DNA of 64,000 nucleotides from NCBI GenBank assembly GCA_016711105.1, contig JADJTO010000003.1:368533-432532 (forward strand). The letters run 5' to 3'. Below, piece by piece: positions 22,162-30,754 of this stretch (positions are counted from its first letter, which is position 1; each line of letters starts with the position of its first letter). Under the pieces are notes generated by a model. It was not told the origin of the DNA and did no database searches. It saw only the letters and a list, made by a program, of their open reading frames with translations. A program made the translations under genes and the position numbers. Source of the DNA: Micropruina sp. (GTDB lineage: Bacteria; Actinomycetota; Actinomycetes; Propionibacteriales; Propionibacteriaceae).

Positions 22162-23001
22162 CTACGCCTCCAGCGCGGCCACGGCTTGGGCAATCACGTC
22201 CGGGTCGACCGAGGAGTAGTTCTGTGCCTCCGGGAACGAACCCGAGCGGACGTCGGCTGCCAACTCTTCCAGGGCTTCGGCGATGTCGGCCGACAACGTC
22301 CGGTAGCGCTTGGTGTGCCGCGGCACGAAGTCGTCGTACAAACCGAGCACGTCATGCCAGACCTGGACTTCGCCGTCGCAGTCGGGCCCAGCGCCGATCC
22401 CGATCGTTGGAATGTCCAGACGTGCTGTAACGGCCGCGGCCAGCTCGCGAGGTACCAACTCCAAGACGATCGCCCAGGCGCCGGCCGCCTGCAGAGCCAG
22501 CGCGTCTCGGAGCAGGGCCGTGGCCGCCGGTGCCGTTTTGGCCTGCACCCGGGTGCCGATGAGATTGACCGACTGCGGCGTGAAGCCGAGATGGCCCATC
22601 ACCGGGATCCCCAGCTCCACCAGGCGACGGACGGTCGGCGCCACCGTGACGCCTCCCTCGAGTTTCACCGATTGAGCGCCCCCCTCGGCCAGCAGCCGGG
22701 CAGCGTTGGTCAGGGCCATGGCTTCGGTGGCGTACGACATGAAGGGCAGGTCGGCGACCACCAGTTGGTGCGTGGCCCCGCGAACCACGGCCCTGGTGTG
22801 ATAGACGATGTCGTCCACGGTCACGTGCAGGGTTGAGTCCCCACCTTGGCTGACCATGCCGAGGGAATCCCCGACCAGCACCAGCGGGATCGAGGTGCGA
22901 TCGATGATCCGGGCGCTGGCATAGTCGTAACACGTGACCATGACGAGGCGCTGGCCCTGGGCGGCGTGTGACGCCAGGGCGGCAATGGACGGCCTGCTCA
23001 T
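22162..23001 (-). CDS. panB: 3-methyl-2-oxobutanoate hydroxymethyltransferase
   Basis: PanB makes ketopantoate from alpha-ketoisovalerate and methylene-tetrahydrofolate, the first committed step of pantothenate synthesis. The 279-residue protein shows the family motifs VTCYDYASARI, LVGDSLGMV, VKLEGG and GHLGFTPQ. The Asp in VGDSLG (metal binding) and the Glu in the LEGG region are present. It is downstream of the DUF2520 gene by 10 bp but also has its own -10 box. Together with panC it makes a pantothenate cluster. Confidence 0.93.
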   Translation of the reverse strand: MSRPSIAALASHAAQGQRLVMVTCYDYASARIIDRTSIPLVLVGDSLGMVSQGGDSTLHVTVDDIVYHTRAVVRGATHQLVVADLPFMSYATEAMALTNAARLLAEGGAQSVKLEGGVTVAPTVRRLVELGIPVMGHLGFTPQSVNLIGTRVQAKTAPAATALLRDALALQAAGAWAIVLELVPRELAAAVTARLDIPTIGIGAGPDCDGEVQVWHDVLGLYDDFVPRHTKRYRTLSADIAEALEELAADVRSGSFPEAQNYSSVDPDVIAQAVAALEA

Positions 23002-23008
23002 GGCGGCC

Positions 23009-23014
23009 AGACTA
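23009..23014 (-). promoter_or_regulatory. leaderless -10 box of panB
   Basis: On the minus strand TAGTCT is followed by 7 bases and then the panB ATG. It overlaps the end of the DUF2520 gene, so panB can be expressed on its own as well as by read-through. Confidence 0.45.
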
Positions 23015-23854
23015 GCGACTCGGGCCCTCGAGCAGCGTCCGAGCGGCGCGAATGGTCTCGGGGTCGCCCCCGCGCTCGGCGACCAGCGACAGGGTGCTCA
23101 GCCCCAGGGTGCGATAGACCCCGTCCGCCTCGGTGTCGGCCAGCGCCTCCAAGTGCCGTCGAATGGTTCCAAGGTCGCCGCGGACCAGTGGGCCGGTCAG
23201 GGCACCCGGCAGCCCCACGGCCGCTAGACCCTCGACATTGCTGGCCTGGAGGGCGGTCACCGCGGCGACCGGATCGGCACAGCCCGCCTCCTGCAACAGC
23301 CGGCTGGCCAGAGCTGCGAGGGTGATCGAGTAGTTGGCCGCGAGAACGGCGGCCGCGTGGTACCGCGGCTTGTCCACGTCCGCCAGGATCATCGGGACCG
23401 CCGCAATCCGCTCGGCGAGATCGAGCAAGAGGGTCCGCAGGGGTTCCGCAGCGGTGACCGCCATTGTGATGCCGGGGCGCAGCGGCGTGCCCACGAACGG
23501 AAAGGCCTGCAAGGGGTGCCAGGAACCGGTTTGCGCGCCGAGAGCGGCCAGCGGAGCCAGCGCCTCGATCGAGACCGCTCCGGAGCAATGCACGACCGCG
23601 GTCGCCGAACTGAGCGAGAGGCGTCCGGCCAGGGCGGCGACGACGTCGGGAATCGCGTCGTCGGGAACGGTCAGCACCAGCAGGTCGTGGTTGGTCGCCA
23701 GGTCGACGATGTCGGTGAAGTCCCGAGCCGACCGCGGGCCGGTGACTCCTACGTCGGCTGCTCGCAGGGCCTGAGCCAGAGCGTGGCCGACCCGACCGCG
23801 CCCCAGGACGGCGACCCGGGGGAGTGCAGGCTCAGCGCGGGGCGAGGATGACAT
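23012..23854 (-). CDS. Rossmann-like and DUF2520 domain protein
   Basis: This 280-residue protein has an N-terminal NAD(P)-binding Rossmann domain (VAVLGRGRVGHALA near residue 13) and a C-terminal all-helical DUF2520 domain, as in 6-phosphogluconate-dehydrogenase-like proteins. Similar genes lie next to panC in mycobacteria (Rv3603c). Here it overlaps panC by 23 bp and precedes panB by 10 bp. The location suggests that it reduces ketopantoate, the step missing between PanB and PanC, but this is inference. No canonical panE is in the window. Confidence 0.8.
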   Translation of the reverse strand: MSSSPRAEPALPRVAVLGRGRVGHALAQALRAADVGVTGPRSARDFTDIVDLATNHDLLVLTVPDDAIPDVVAALAGRLSLSSATAVVHCSGAVSIEALAPLAALGAQTGSWHPLQAFPFVGTPLRPGITMAVTAAEPLRTLLLDLAERIAAVPMILADVDKPRYHAAAVLAANYSITLAALASRLLQEAGCADPVAAVTALQASNVEGLAAVGLPGALTGPLVRGDLGTIRRHLEALADTEADGVYRTLGLSTLSLVAERGGDPETIRAARTLLEGPSR

Positions 23855-24676
23855 TGTCGATCAACCGGATCTTCCCCACCCGGACGGCCAACGAGGCCAG
23901 GGCGCCGCGGCCCGGATCAACGGTGGAGAGTTCGGCGAGCAGATCGGGGTCGGCGACGCTGACGTAATCGACGCGGGCCAGCGGTTCGGTAGCCAGCGCG
24001 GACTGGGCGATCCCGCGGAGCACGTCGGCATCCACCGTCCCGGCCAGATAGGACTGCCCGAGCAGGTGCAGGGCTCGGTTCAACACCGGCGCGGCCGCCC
24101 GTTCGCCGCGATTCAAGTAAGCGTTGCGGCTGCTCATCGCCAGCCCGTCCGGTTCGCGGACGGTGGGGCACACCACGACCTCCAAGGGTAGGCAGAGATC
24201 GGCGACCATCCGTTTGATCACGACTGACTGCTGGGCGTCTTTCTGGCCGAAGTAGGCCCGGGTCGGACGCACTGCGCCGAACAGGACCGCGACCACGGTG
24301 GCGACGCCGGCGAAGTGGCCAGGACGGACGGCTCCTCCAGAACGTCGGTCACCTTGTCGACCACGATTCTGGTCGAAAAGTTCCTGGGGTAGATGTCGTT
24401 GATGGTCGGCGCCCACAGTAGATCGGCGCCGGCGGCAGCGAGGAGGTCGACGTCCCTGGGGAGGTCGCGGGGATAGATGGAGAAATCCTCGTTGGGGCCG
24501 AACTGGGTGGGGTTGACGAAAATGGACACCACCACCGCGTCGCACTCCTGCTTGGCCCGGCGCACCAGGGTGAGGTGGCCTTCGTGCAGCGCGCCCATCG
24601 TGGGGACGAAACCCACCGTTCCGGTCACGGTGTCACGAGCCTCAGCGAGGTCGCTGCGCGTCGTCACGACGTCCAT
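23832..24676 (-). CDS. panC: pantothenate synthetase (one frame break)
   Basis: PanC joins pantoate and beta-alanine using ATP. Family motifs are visible: FVPTMGALHEGHLTLV (contains the HxGH nucleotidyl-transferase motif), FVNPTQFGPNEDF, FGQKDAQQ and MSSRNAYL. The frame changes near 24333, where one G appears to be missing in CTGGAGGAGCC; repair gives DVLEGAVRPGHFAGVATVV. Total length is about 282 residues. A GAGGTGAG ribosome site precedes ATG 24676. The 3' end overlaps the DUF2520 gene by 23 bp. Confidence 0.92.
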
Positions 24677-24778
24677 GTCGGGTGCTCACCTCTGTTGTGC
24701 TGGCCGGGCGGATCACCGGCCCGCCGACTCTATCCTGCCGATCCCTCACTAGACAGCGGACGCACCGCATGTTTAGAA

Positions 24779-24794
24779 TCGAACATAGATTCGA
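24779..24794 (+). promoter_or_regulatory. putative LexA (SOS) box
   Basis: The sequence TCGAACATAGATTCGA matches the actinobacterial SOS-box consensus TCGAAC-N4-GTTCGA except for one base (A for G). The inner arms TCGAA and TTCGA are perfectly complementary. It ends 16 bp before the start of the gene at 24811, a normal operator position. Confidence 0.6.
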
Positions 24795-24810
24795 ATATTG
24801 AGGAGCGGCG

Positions 24811-25221
24811 ATGAGCACACTGAGGGAACGCCGTCGGGCGATGCAGGAGACATCGGCCATCTACGTGCCGCCAGGGTGGCCGCTTAGGGTGCGGCCGCCG
24901 GGGGCGCCGGACTGGGAGGCGACAGCGATCGAGTTCCTGCTCGACTGCTGTCCGGCTGATTACCGCGCGTATCAAGTGCTGCGTCGGCATCCGATCGTGC
25001 TGGCGCGGTTCGCAGCCCAGTTCGTGGAGTCCCAGGTGCAGGCGAGTAAGTCTGGTCTGGCCGAGGTCCGAGTGAACTTGGCCGATGTGGTCCCGACCGA
25101 GGTGGTGCAATCGGCGGTGGAGGCCTGGGCCGAGCAAGGGGCACGGCTGGTGAGGCTGCGGCGGGAGGTAGCGCTGGTCGAGGAGTCGCTGCGCGGCAAG
25201 GTCTTCATCCGCAAGTTGTGA
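24811..25221 (+). CDS. conserved protein of unknown function, probably SOS-regulated
   Basis: This 136-residue soluble protein has a proline-rich start (YVPPGWPLRVRPPGAPDW), then a mostly helical region with RRHPIVLARFAAQFVE near residue 70 and a second amphipathic helix (VRLRREVALVEESLRG) near the C-terminus. The C-terminal region could form a coiled coil. I do not recognise a named family; similar short proteins occur in other actinobacteria without assigned function. An AGGAG site sits 6 bp before ATG 24811. A LexA-like box lies upstream, so DNA damage may induce it. It is divergent from panC and is followed by dxs in the same direction after 39 bp. Confidence 0.72.
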   Translation: MSTLRERRRAMQETSAIYVPPGWPLRVRPPGAPDWEATAIEFLLDCCPADYRAYQVLRRHPIVLARFAAQFVESQVQASKSGLAEVRVNLADVVPTEVVQSAVEAWAEQGARLVRLRREVALVEESLRGKVFIRKL

Positions 25222-25247
25222 CTGGTCGGGAAGCTGGACGCTGCCCG

Positions 25248-25260
25248 TACACTCGACCTC
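25248..25260 (+). promoter_or_regulatory. leaderless -10 box of dxs
   Basis: TACACT at 25248-25253 is followed by 7 bases and then the dxs ATG. No ribosome site is present, so translation probably begins at the 5' end of the transcript. Confidence 0.5.
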
Positions 25261-27167
25261 ATGCCCTTGCTGGAACGGGTCAACGAGCCGCAGGATCTGC
25301 GTTCCCTGAGCCCTGAAGACCTCGATGAGCTCGCCGCCGAGATCAGATCCTTTCTGATCACCAACGTGAGCCGCACCGGCGGTCACCTCGGTCCCAATCT
25401 CGGCGTGGTGGAACTCACCATCGCCCTGCATCGTGTGTTCGACTCTCCGCATGACCCGTTCATCTTCGACACCGGGCATCAGAGTTACGTCCACAAGATC
25501 CTCACCGGGCGGCAGGCGGGCTTCGCCACCTTGCGTCAGGAGGGGGGTCTCTCGGGCTACCCCAGCCGGGCGGAATCCGAGCACGACTGGGTCGAGAACT
25601 CGCACGCCACCACGTCACTGTCCTGGGCCGAGGGCATGGCCAAGGGCTTCCGGCTGCGCGGCGACGACCGCACAGTCGTGGCCGTGGTCGGTGATGGTGC
25701 CCTGACCGGGGGGATGGCCTGGGAGGCGTTGAACAACATCGCCGTGCAGGAGGATCTACGACTGGTCCTCATCGTCAACGACAACGGCCGTTCCTACACC
25801 CCAACCGTCGGCGGCCTGGCTGCCCAGCTGTCCGCGTTCCGCACCGATCGCCGTTACGAGAAGACGCTCCGGCTGATCAAGAAGTTGGTGAACAGCTTTC
25901 CCGTCGTCGGGCCGCTGGCCTATGGCCTCATGCACGCCTTCAAGATGGGGGTGAAGGACGCCCTGGCACCGCAGACCATGTTCAGTGACCTCAGCATCAA
26001 GTACCTGGGCCCGATCGATGGCCACGACATTGCAGCCCTGGAGCGCGCCTTCGAGCAGGCCAAGCACTTCGGCGGACCGGTGATCGTGCATTGCCTGACC
26101 CACAAGGGCCGGGGTTTCAAGGCCGCAGAGGAGCACGAGGAGGACCGCTTCCACGCAGTTGGCCAGATCTATGAGGTCACCGGTGAACCCCTCGCCGTCG
26201 GTGATCGCACTTGGACCACCGCCTTCTCCGAGGAACTCGTCCGGATCGGCGCCAACGACGACCGAGTGGTGGCGATCACCGCCGCCATGCTGCATCCGAC
26301 CGGGCTGGACCGTTTCGCCACGCTGTTCCCGACCCGGGTCTTCGATGTCGGCATAGCCGAGCAGCATGCGGTCACCTCGTCGGCGGGTCTGGCCAGCGCG
26401 GGTCTGCACCCGGTGGTCGCGCTGTATGCAACGTTCCTGAACCGGGCCTTCGACCAAGTGTTGATGGATGTCGCGATGCACCGCCTCGGGGTCACCTTCG
26501 TCCTCGACCGCGCCGGTATCACCGGACCGGACGGCGCCAGCCACCACGGCATGTGGGACATGTCCCTGATGGGCCTGGTGCCCGGCCTGCACCTGGCCGC
26601 GCCGCGAGATGAGGTCCGGCTGGGGAGGCGCTCCGTGCGGCCGTGAAGATCGACGACGCCCCGAGCGTGATTCGTTTCTCGAAGGAGAAGCTGCCCGAGC
26701 CGATTCCGGCGATCGACACTCGCGGCGGGATTGACGTCCTGCTTCGCACCGAGAACCCCACCGTGCTGGTGGTGGGCTACGGGCAGTTCGCCGGCATGGC
26801 GATCGAGGTGGGCCAGCGCCTCACCCAGCAGGGCATCGGGGTGACCGTGGTTGATCCCGTGTGGGCCCTGCCCCTCAACCCCGAACTGATCGCGCTGGCG
26901 ATCGACCATGATCTGGTCGTTTCCCTGGAGGACAACGGGATTGTCGGGGGCCTGGGCTCGCGACTGGCCCAGGAGCTGCGCTTGAAGGGGGTGGACGTTC
27001 CGGTGCGCGAGTTCGGCATCGCCCAGGAGTTCCACCAACACGCCTCCCGAGCCGCCCTCCTGGACCACCTTGGCCTGACCGCGCAGGCGATCGCCCGTCA
27101 GGTGACTGAGCGGATCTCGGCCGGCCAGTTGCGGATTCCGGCAGACAACGCCGCCGATCAGCTCTGA
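25261..27167 (+). CDS. dxs: 1-deoxy-D-xylulose-5-phosphate synthase (one frame break)
   Basis: DXS condenses pyruvate and glyceraldehyde-3-phosphate in the first step of the MEP isoprenoid pathway. The thiamine diphosphate site is visible as GDGALTGGMAWEALN followed by a conserved Asn. The catalytic His is in SRTGGHLGPNLG near residue 43. The transketolase-type Glu is in VGIAEQHAV. The frame changes near 26620, where one G of a G run is missing; repair gives VRLGEALRAAVKIDDAPS. Total length is about 635 residues. The neighbours RNase D and DUF3000 are conserved partners of dxs in actinobacteria. Confidence 0.93.
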
Positions 27168-27204
27168 CCGATCCGGCACCCCTACCGGCGTTGCCGAACT
27201 TACC

Positions 27205-27290
27205 AACGCTGCCACTCTGACCAACGCTGCCACTCTGACCGACCCTGCCATTCTGACCAACGCTGCCACTCTGACCGACGCTGTGGTCCG
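27205..27290. repeat. 18-bp tandem repeat, about four copies
   Basis: Units begin at 27205, 27223, 27241 and 27259 with the pattern AACGCTGCCACTCTGACC. The third unit has three changes, and a partial fifth follows. The array lies between the dxs stop and the convergent RNase D stop. It has no long open reading role and no spacers. Confidence 0.8.
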
Positions 27291-27297
27291 GCCCAGA

Positions 27298-28569
27298 TCA
27301 GGGGGTGAGCAGGGGAGTGACCACCGGCACCACCAGTTCCCGCTGCCAGGGACGAGCTCCGAGTTCGGCCAGGAAGTCGTCCACGGCGCCTGCGGTGGTC
27401 GGGGTGGGCGGTGCCCAGGCCAGTCGGCGCAGGTAGTCGGGTGTGATCAAATTCTCCTGCGGCACGTCATGCGCTTCCGCCAGTGCGGTCACCGCAGGCC
27501 GGACCGCCTCCCACCGGACTGCGGCCGCTGGATCCTTGGCCGCCCACAGTCGGGTCGGCGGCGGACCGTCCGGCGTCAGATGTCGGGGTGGGTGCTCACT
27601 GCGGGTCAGCGACGCAGTGCGGTCCATGGCCGCCAGCCAGTTGGCCCGGTAGCGGGCGGCATGGCGCCAGGAGAACTCCTTCACCGCCGCGAGGTCCTCA
27701 GGGCCGAGTCGACGCACTCCTGGGGCATCGAGCCGCGTCGCCAGCAGGGAGATCGCTCGATCTGGGAGAAGGCGTCCCGGTGCCCGATCCGTCCGCCGGG
27801 CCAGTTCGTCCCGCGCCTGCCACAGCTCGCGAACCAGGGCGAGGGCGGCCGGCGTCCGCACAGAGTGGAGACCCGGAGGTGCGCCGCCAGGGATCGATTC
27901 GCGGAGCCGCCGGGGTGGCCGCGTTGGCCACGAGATGGGCGAACTCCTGGCGAGCCCATTCGGCCTTGCCGGCCGCTTCCAGCTCCCCGGCGAGGTGGTC
28001 GCGCAGTTGGATCAGCATCTCCACATCGAGGGCCGCGTAGGTCAGCCACTCCAGGGGCAACGGGCGCCGCGACCAGTCGGCCGCCGAGTGCTCTTTGCGC
28101 AGGCTGAGCCCGAAGACCTCTTCCATCATCGTGCCCAAACCGACCCGGGGCAGGCCGAGCAGGCGGGCCGCCAACTCGGTGTCGAATAGCCGCGATGGCA
28201 GCAGTTGGATCTCGGCGAGGCAGGGGAGGTCCTGGCTGGCGGCGTGCACGATCCACTCGGCATCAGTGAGGGCTTCAGCCCAGGCGGAGAAGTCAGCTGT
28301 CGCGCCAGCGCCTCGAAGGCGATCGGGTCCAGCAGCACAGTGCCTGCGCCGGCTCGGCGTAGCTGCAGCAGGTAGGCCTTGCCCGAGTAGCGGTAGCTCT
28401 GAGCGCGTTCGGTGTCGACTGCCAGCGGCCCGCTGCCGCCGACCAGGGCCGACAGCGCACGATCGAGGGCCTCTGGAGTGTCGACGACGTCTGGAACGCC
28501 ATCGGCCGGTTCGGTGAGCGGTGTCAGGGGCGACGCTTCAGCGCTGTCCTCGACGTTCTCCGCGCTCAC
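27298..28569 (-). CDS. rnd: ribonuclease D, HRDC domain (two frame breaks)
   Basis: RNase D is a 3'-to-5' exoribonuclease that trims stable RNA precursors. The DEDD exonuclease begins near residue 50 with LAVDTERA (the first D and E). Later HAASQDLPCL (second D) and LTYAALDVEML (YxxxD-type motif) are seen. A C-terminal HRDC-like domain follows. Frame changes occur near 28292 (one base missing before TTCTCCGCC) and near 27872 (one extra G in a G run). The repaired protein is about 423 residues. Its start overlaps the DUF3000 stop by 4 bp on the same strand, so the two genes are coupled. Confidence 0.88.
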
Positions 28570-29153
28570 CGGCGACGCCGACTGGACATCATGACCACAC
28601 CGTCAGGAAGCGGAGGAAGGCCCGCGGTGGCGCAGAGCATTTCGGCCCACGCTCGCAGGTGTCGGACGATGTCGGCACCGGAGGTGATCAGGGGCGTCCA
28701 GGAGGCGCGGATCTCGATTTCGGCACGAGGGGGATCCTCGGCCATAGCGCCGAAGGTCTTGGAGGAGACCGCCGTGACCGTGCCGCTCGGGGCCGCGAAC
28801 CCGGCCTCATGCCGTTCCAGCGCCTCGACCAGCCACGACCACCCGACGTCGGTCAGCAGTGGGTCTGCCACCATGTCCGCCTCGACGTCCGCCCTGGCGT
28901 AGGTCACACAGCGGAACTCGCCGTCCCAGGACGGGTTTCCGGCCGGATCGTGCAGCAGCACCAGTCGTCCGTTGCCCAACTCCTGGCCGGCCGACATGAC
29001 CTCAGCACCCAGGGCCACCGAATGCGGGGCGATCCGCTGTGGGGCTGGGATCTCCTCGATCACCACCTCGGGTCGCCACTGCATCGTCATCATGGCCGCC
29101 ACGGCCTCATCGAAGAGCCGGGGCGTGATCGGAACTCCAGTATGCGCACCCAC
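28566..29153 (-). CDS. DUF3000 domain protein
   Basis: This 195-residue protein of the actinobacterial DUF3000 family has no known function. The domain covers nearly the full length, starting with the segment LFDEAVAAM and including GWSWLVEALERH. The start at GTG 29153 (MGAHTGVPITPRLFD) is inferred because the longer open frame to 29690 runs through msrB and is not conserved. The 3' end overlaps the RNase D start, and the pairing of these two genes is conserved in actinobacteria. Confidence 0.8.
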   Translation of the reverse strand: MGAHTGVPITPRLFDEAVAAMMTMQWRPEVVIEEIPAPQRIAPHSVALGAEVMSAGQELGNGRLVLLHDPAGNPSWDGEFRCVTYARADVEADMVADPLLTDVGWSWLVEALERHEAGFAAPSGTVTAVSSKTFGAMAEDPPRAEIEIRASWTPLITSGADIVRHLRAWAEMLCATAGLPPLPDGVVMMSSRRRR

Positions 29154-29211
29154 CGCATGAATGTAACTTCGAGGAGGCCGACCAGCCGCCGGGGCGCGCC
29201 GACAGGTTGAG

Positions 29212-29628
29212 TTACGACTCCGTGGCGGGCTCCAGCACCAGGCAGATGGAGTTGATGCAGTAGCGCAGGTCGGTGGGGGTGCCGTAGCCCTCGCCCTCGA
29301 ACACATGTCCCAGGTGGGAGTCGCAGGTCGCGCAGCGCACTTCGATCCGCTCCATGCCCAAGACGTTGTCCTTGATGTAGGTGACGCCTTCGGCATCAGA
29401 AGGGGCGTAGAAGGACGGCCACCCGCAATGGGAGTCGAACTTGGCCTCGCTGCGGAACAGCTCAGCGTTGCAGGCCCGACACCGGTAGACGCCGATGGTC
29501 TTGGTGTCGGTGTACTCCCCGGTGAACGGACGTTCGGTGCCCGCTTCGCGAAGCACGTGGTACTCCTGCGGCGTGAGTTGCGCGCGCCACTCTTCGGGTG
29601 TCTTGAACTTGCTGGCATCGAGTTGCAT
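29212..29628 (-). CDS. msrB: peptide-methionine (R)-S-oxide reductase
   Basis: MsrB repairs oxidised methionine (R form) in proteins. The 138-residue protein carries two CxxC zinc pairs (CRAC and CATC). The segment RYCINSICL holds the catalytic Cys near residue 125; the residue after it in the motif, usually Ser or Cys, is Cys here. A strong AGGAGGT ribosome site lies before ATG 29628. It is divergent from the LigD-type polymerase gene, with 46 bp between the two starts. Confidence 0.92.
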   Translation of the reverse strand: MQLDASKFKTPEEWRAQLTPQEYHVLREAGTERPFTGEYTDTKTIGVYRCRACNAELFRSEAKFDSHCGWPSFYAPSDAEGVTYIKDNVLGMERIEVRCATCDSHLGHVFEGEGYGTPTDLRYCINSICLVLEPATES

Positions 29629-29661
29629 CGGACCTCCTGGTTGTCCGCCAGCCTAGTCGCG

Positions 29662-29674
29662 TACCCTGACGCCC
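29662..29674 (+). promoter_or_regulatory. leaderless -10 box of the LigD-type polymerase gene
   Basis: TACCCT at 29662-29667 is followed by 7 bases and the GTG start. On the other strand TAGGCT nearby can serve msrB. Confidence 0.45.
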
Positions 29675-30721
29675 GTGGCGAACGCAGCAATCGAACTGGA
29701 CGTCGAGGGGCGCGGAGTACGAATCTCCAGCCCTGACAAGCCCTACTTTCCCGCCCTGGGGCTGACCAAGCTGGACGTTGCTCGATACTTCCTCTCGGTG
29801 GGTCCGGGGATTCTGGCGGCCTTGCAGCACCGGCCGACCACGATGGAACGCTGGCGCGGGGGCGTCACCGAGGGGGCCAGCCTGATGGCTCCCGGGAACC
29901 CCGACGGTGAGGCGGTCTACCAGAAACGGATCCCACGGGGCATCCCCGATTGGGGGCAGCGGGCGACGATCAGCTTTCCCTCCGGTCGAACGACCGAGCA
30001 GGTCTGTCCCGGTGACCTGGCCAGCATCCTGTGGATGGTGAATCTCGGGACGGTGCGGTTCCATCCTTGGCCGGTGCGAGCGCCGCAGGTGGATCTGGTG
30101 GATCAGCTGCGGATCGACCTCGACCCGCAGCCGGGCACTGACTTCAGCGACGCCGTGGCCGCTGCCGTGGTACTGCGTGAGGTCTTGGTCGATGCGGGGC
30201 TGACCGGCTTTCCCAAGACCAGCGGCGGCCGAGGGTTGCACGTCTTCGTTCCGGTGGTGCCGCTGGACTTCATTGAAGCCCGGCATGCCACGATTGCGCT
30301 CGGTCGCGAGTTGGCGCGACGCCTGCCTGACCTGGTCACCGTGAACTGGTGGAAGGAGGAGCGCGGGCAACGCATCTTCGTCGACTTCAACCAGATGGCG
30401 CGGGATCGACTGATGACGTCGGCCTACTCGATCCGTCCGACGCCTGCCGGGCTGGTCTCGGCCCCCCTCCTCTGGGAAGAGATCCAGGACGCGCGGCCCG
30501 CCGACTTCACCCTGGTCACCATGCCGCAACGCTTTGCGGAGCGCGGGGATCTTTGGGCAGCGCTCGACCAGATCAGCCCGTCGTCAGCGGCCACAGCGCT
30601 GGACTGGTACGCCCGGGACGCGAGCGCAGGGGAGGGTGAAATGCCGTATCCCCCGGAGTATCCGAAGATGCCCGGGGAACCCATGCGAGTTCAGCCGAGT
30701 CGGGCCAAGAACACCCCGTGA
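29675..30721 (+). CDS. ligD: LigD-type DNA primase/polymerase domain protein
   Basis: This 348-residue protein corresponds to the archaeo-eukaryotic primase-type polymerase domain of LigD, used in bacterial non-homologous end joining to fill in ends. The metal-binding DLDP motif is in RIDLDPQPGTDF near residue 147. The segments KTSGGRGLHVF and VFVDFNQ, which carry the other conserved residues, follow. There is no ligase or phosphoesterase domain, so it is a stand-alone polymerase. A convergent ATP-dependent ligase gene follows, which may be the functional partner. No Ku gene is visible in the window. Confidence 0.88.
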   Translation: MANAAIELDVEGRGVRISSPDKPYFPALGLTKLDVARYFLSVGPGILAALQHRPTTMERWRGGVTEGASLMAPGNPDGEAVYQKRIPRGIPDWGQRATISFPSGRTTEQVCPGDLASILWMVNLGTVRFHPWPVRAPQVDLVDQLRIDLDPQPGTDFSDAVAAAVVLREVLVDAGLTGFPKTSGGRGLHVFVPVVPLDFIEARHATIALGRELARRLPDLVTVNWWKEERGQRIFVDFNQMARDRLMTSAYSIRPTPAGLVSAPLLWEEIQDARPADFTLVTMPQRFAERGDLWAALDQISPSSAATALDWYARDASAGEGEMPYPPEYPKMPGEPMRVQPSRAKNTP

Positions 30722-30725
30722 CTCC

Positions 30726-30750
30726 CAGCCCGTCCGGCGTGGCGGGGCTG
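30726..30750. terminator. terminator-like hairpin between ligD and ligase genes
   Basis: A 6-bp stem CAGCCC/GGGCTG with a 13-base loop lies between the convergent genes. No T run is present. Confidence 0.35.
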
Positions 30751-30754
30751 CGGC

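Noticed and set aside
27205..27290. CRISPR-like array
   Set aside because: The 18-bp units are directly joined with no unique spacers, and no cas gene is near.
28566..29690. A longer DUF3000 protein of 374 residues
   Set aside because: The extra N-terminal part is antisense-frame sequence over msrB. The family starts near 29153.
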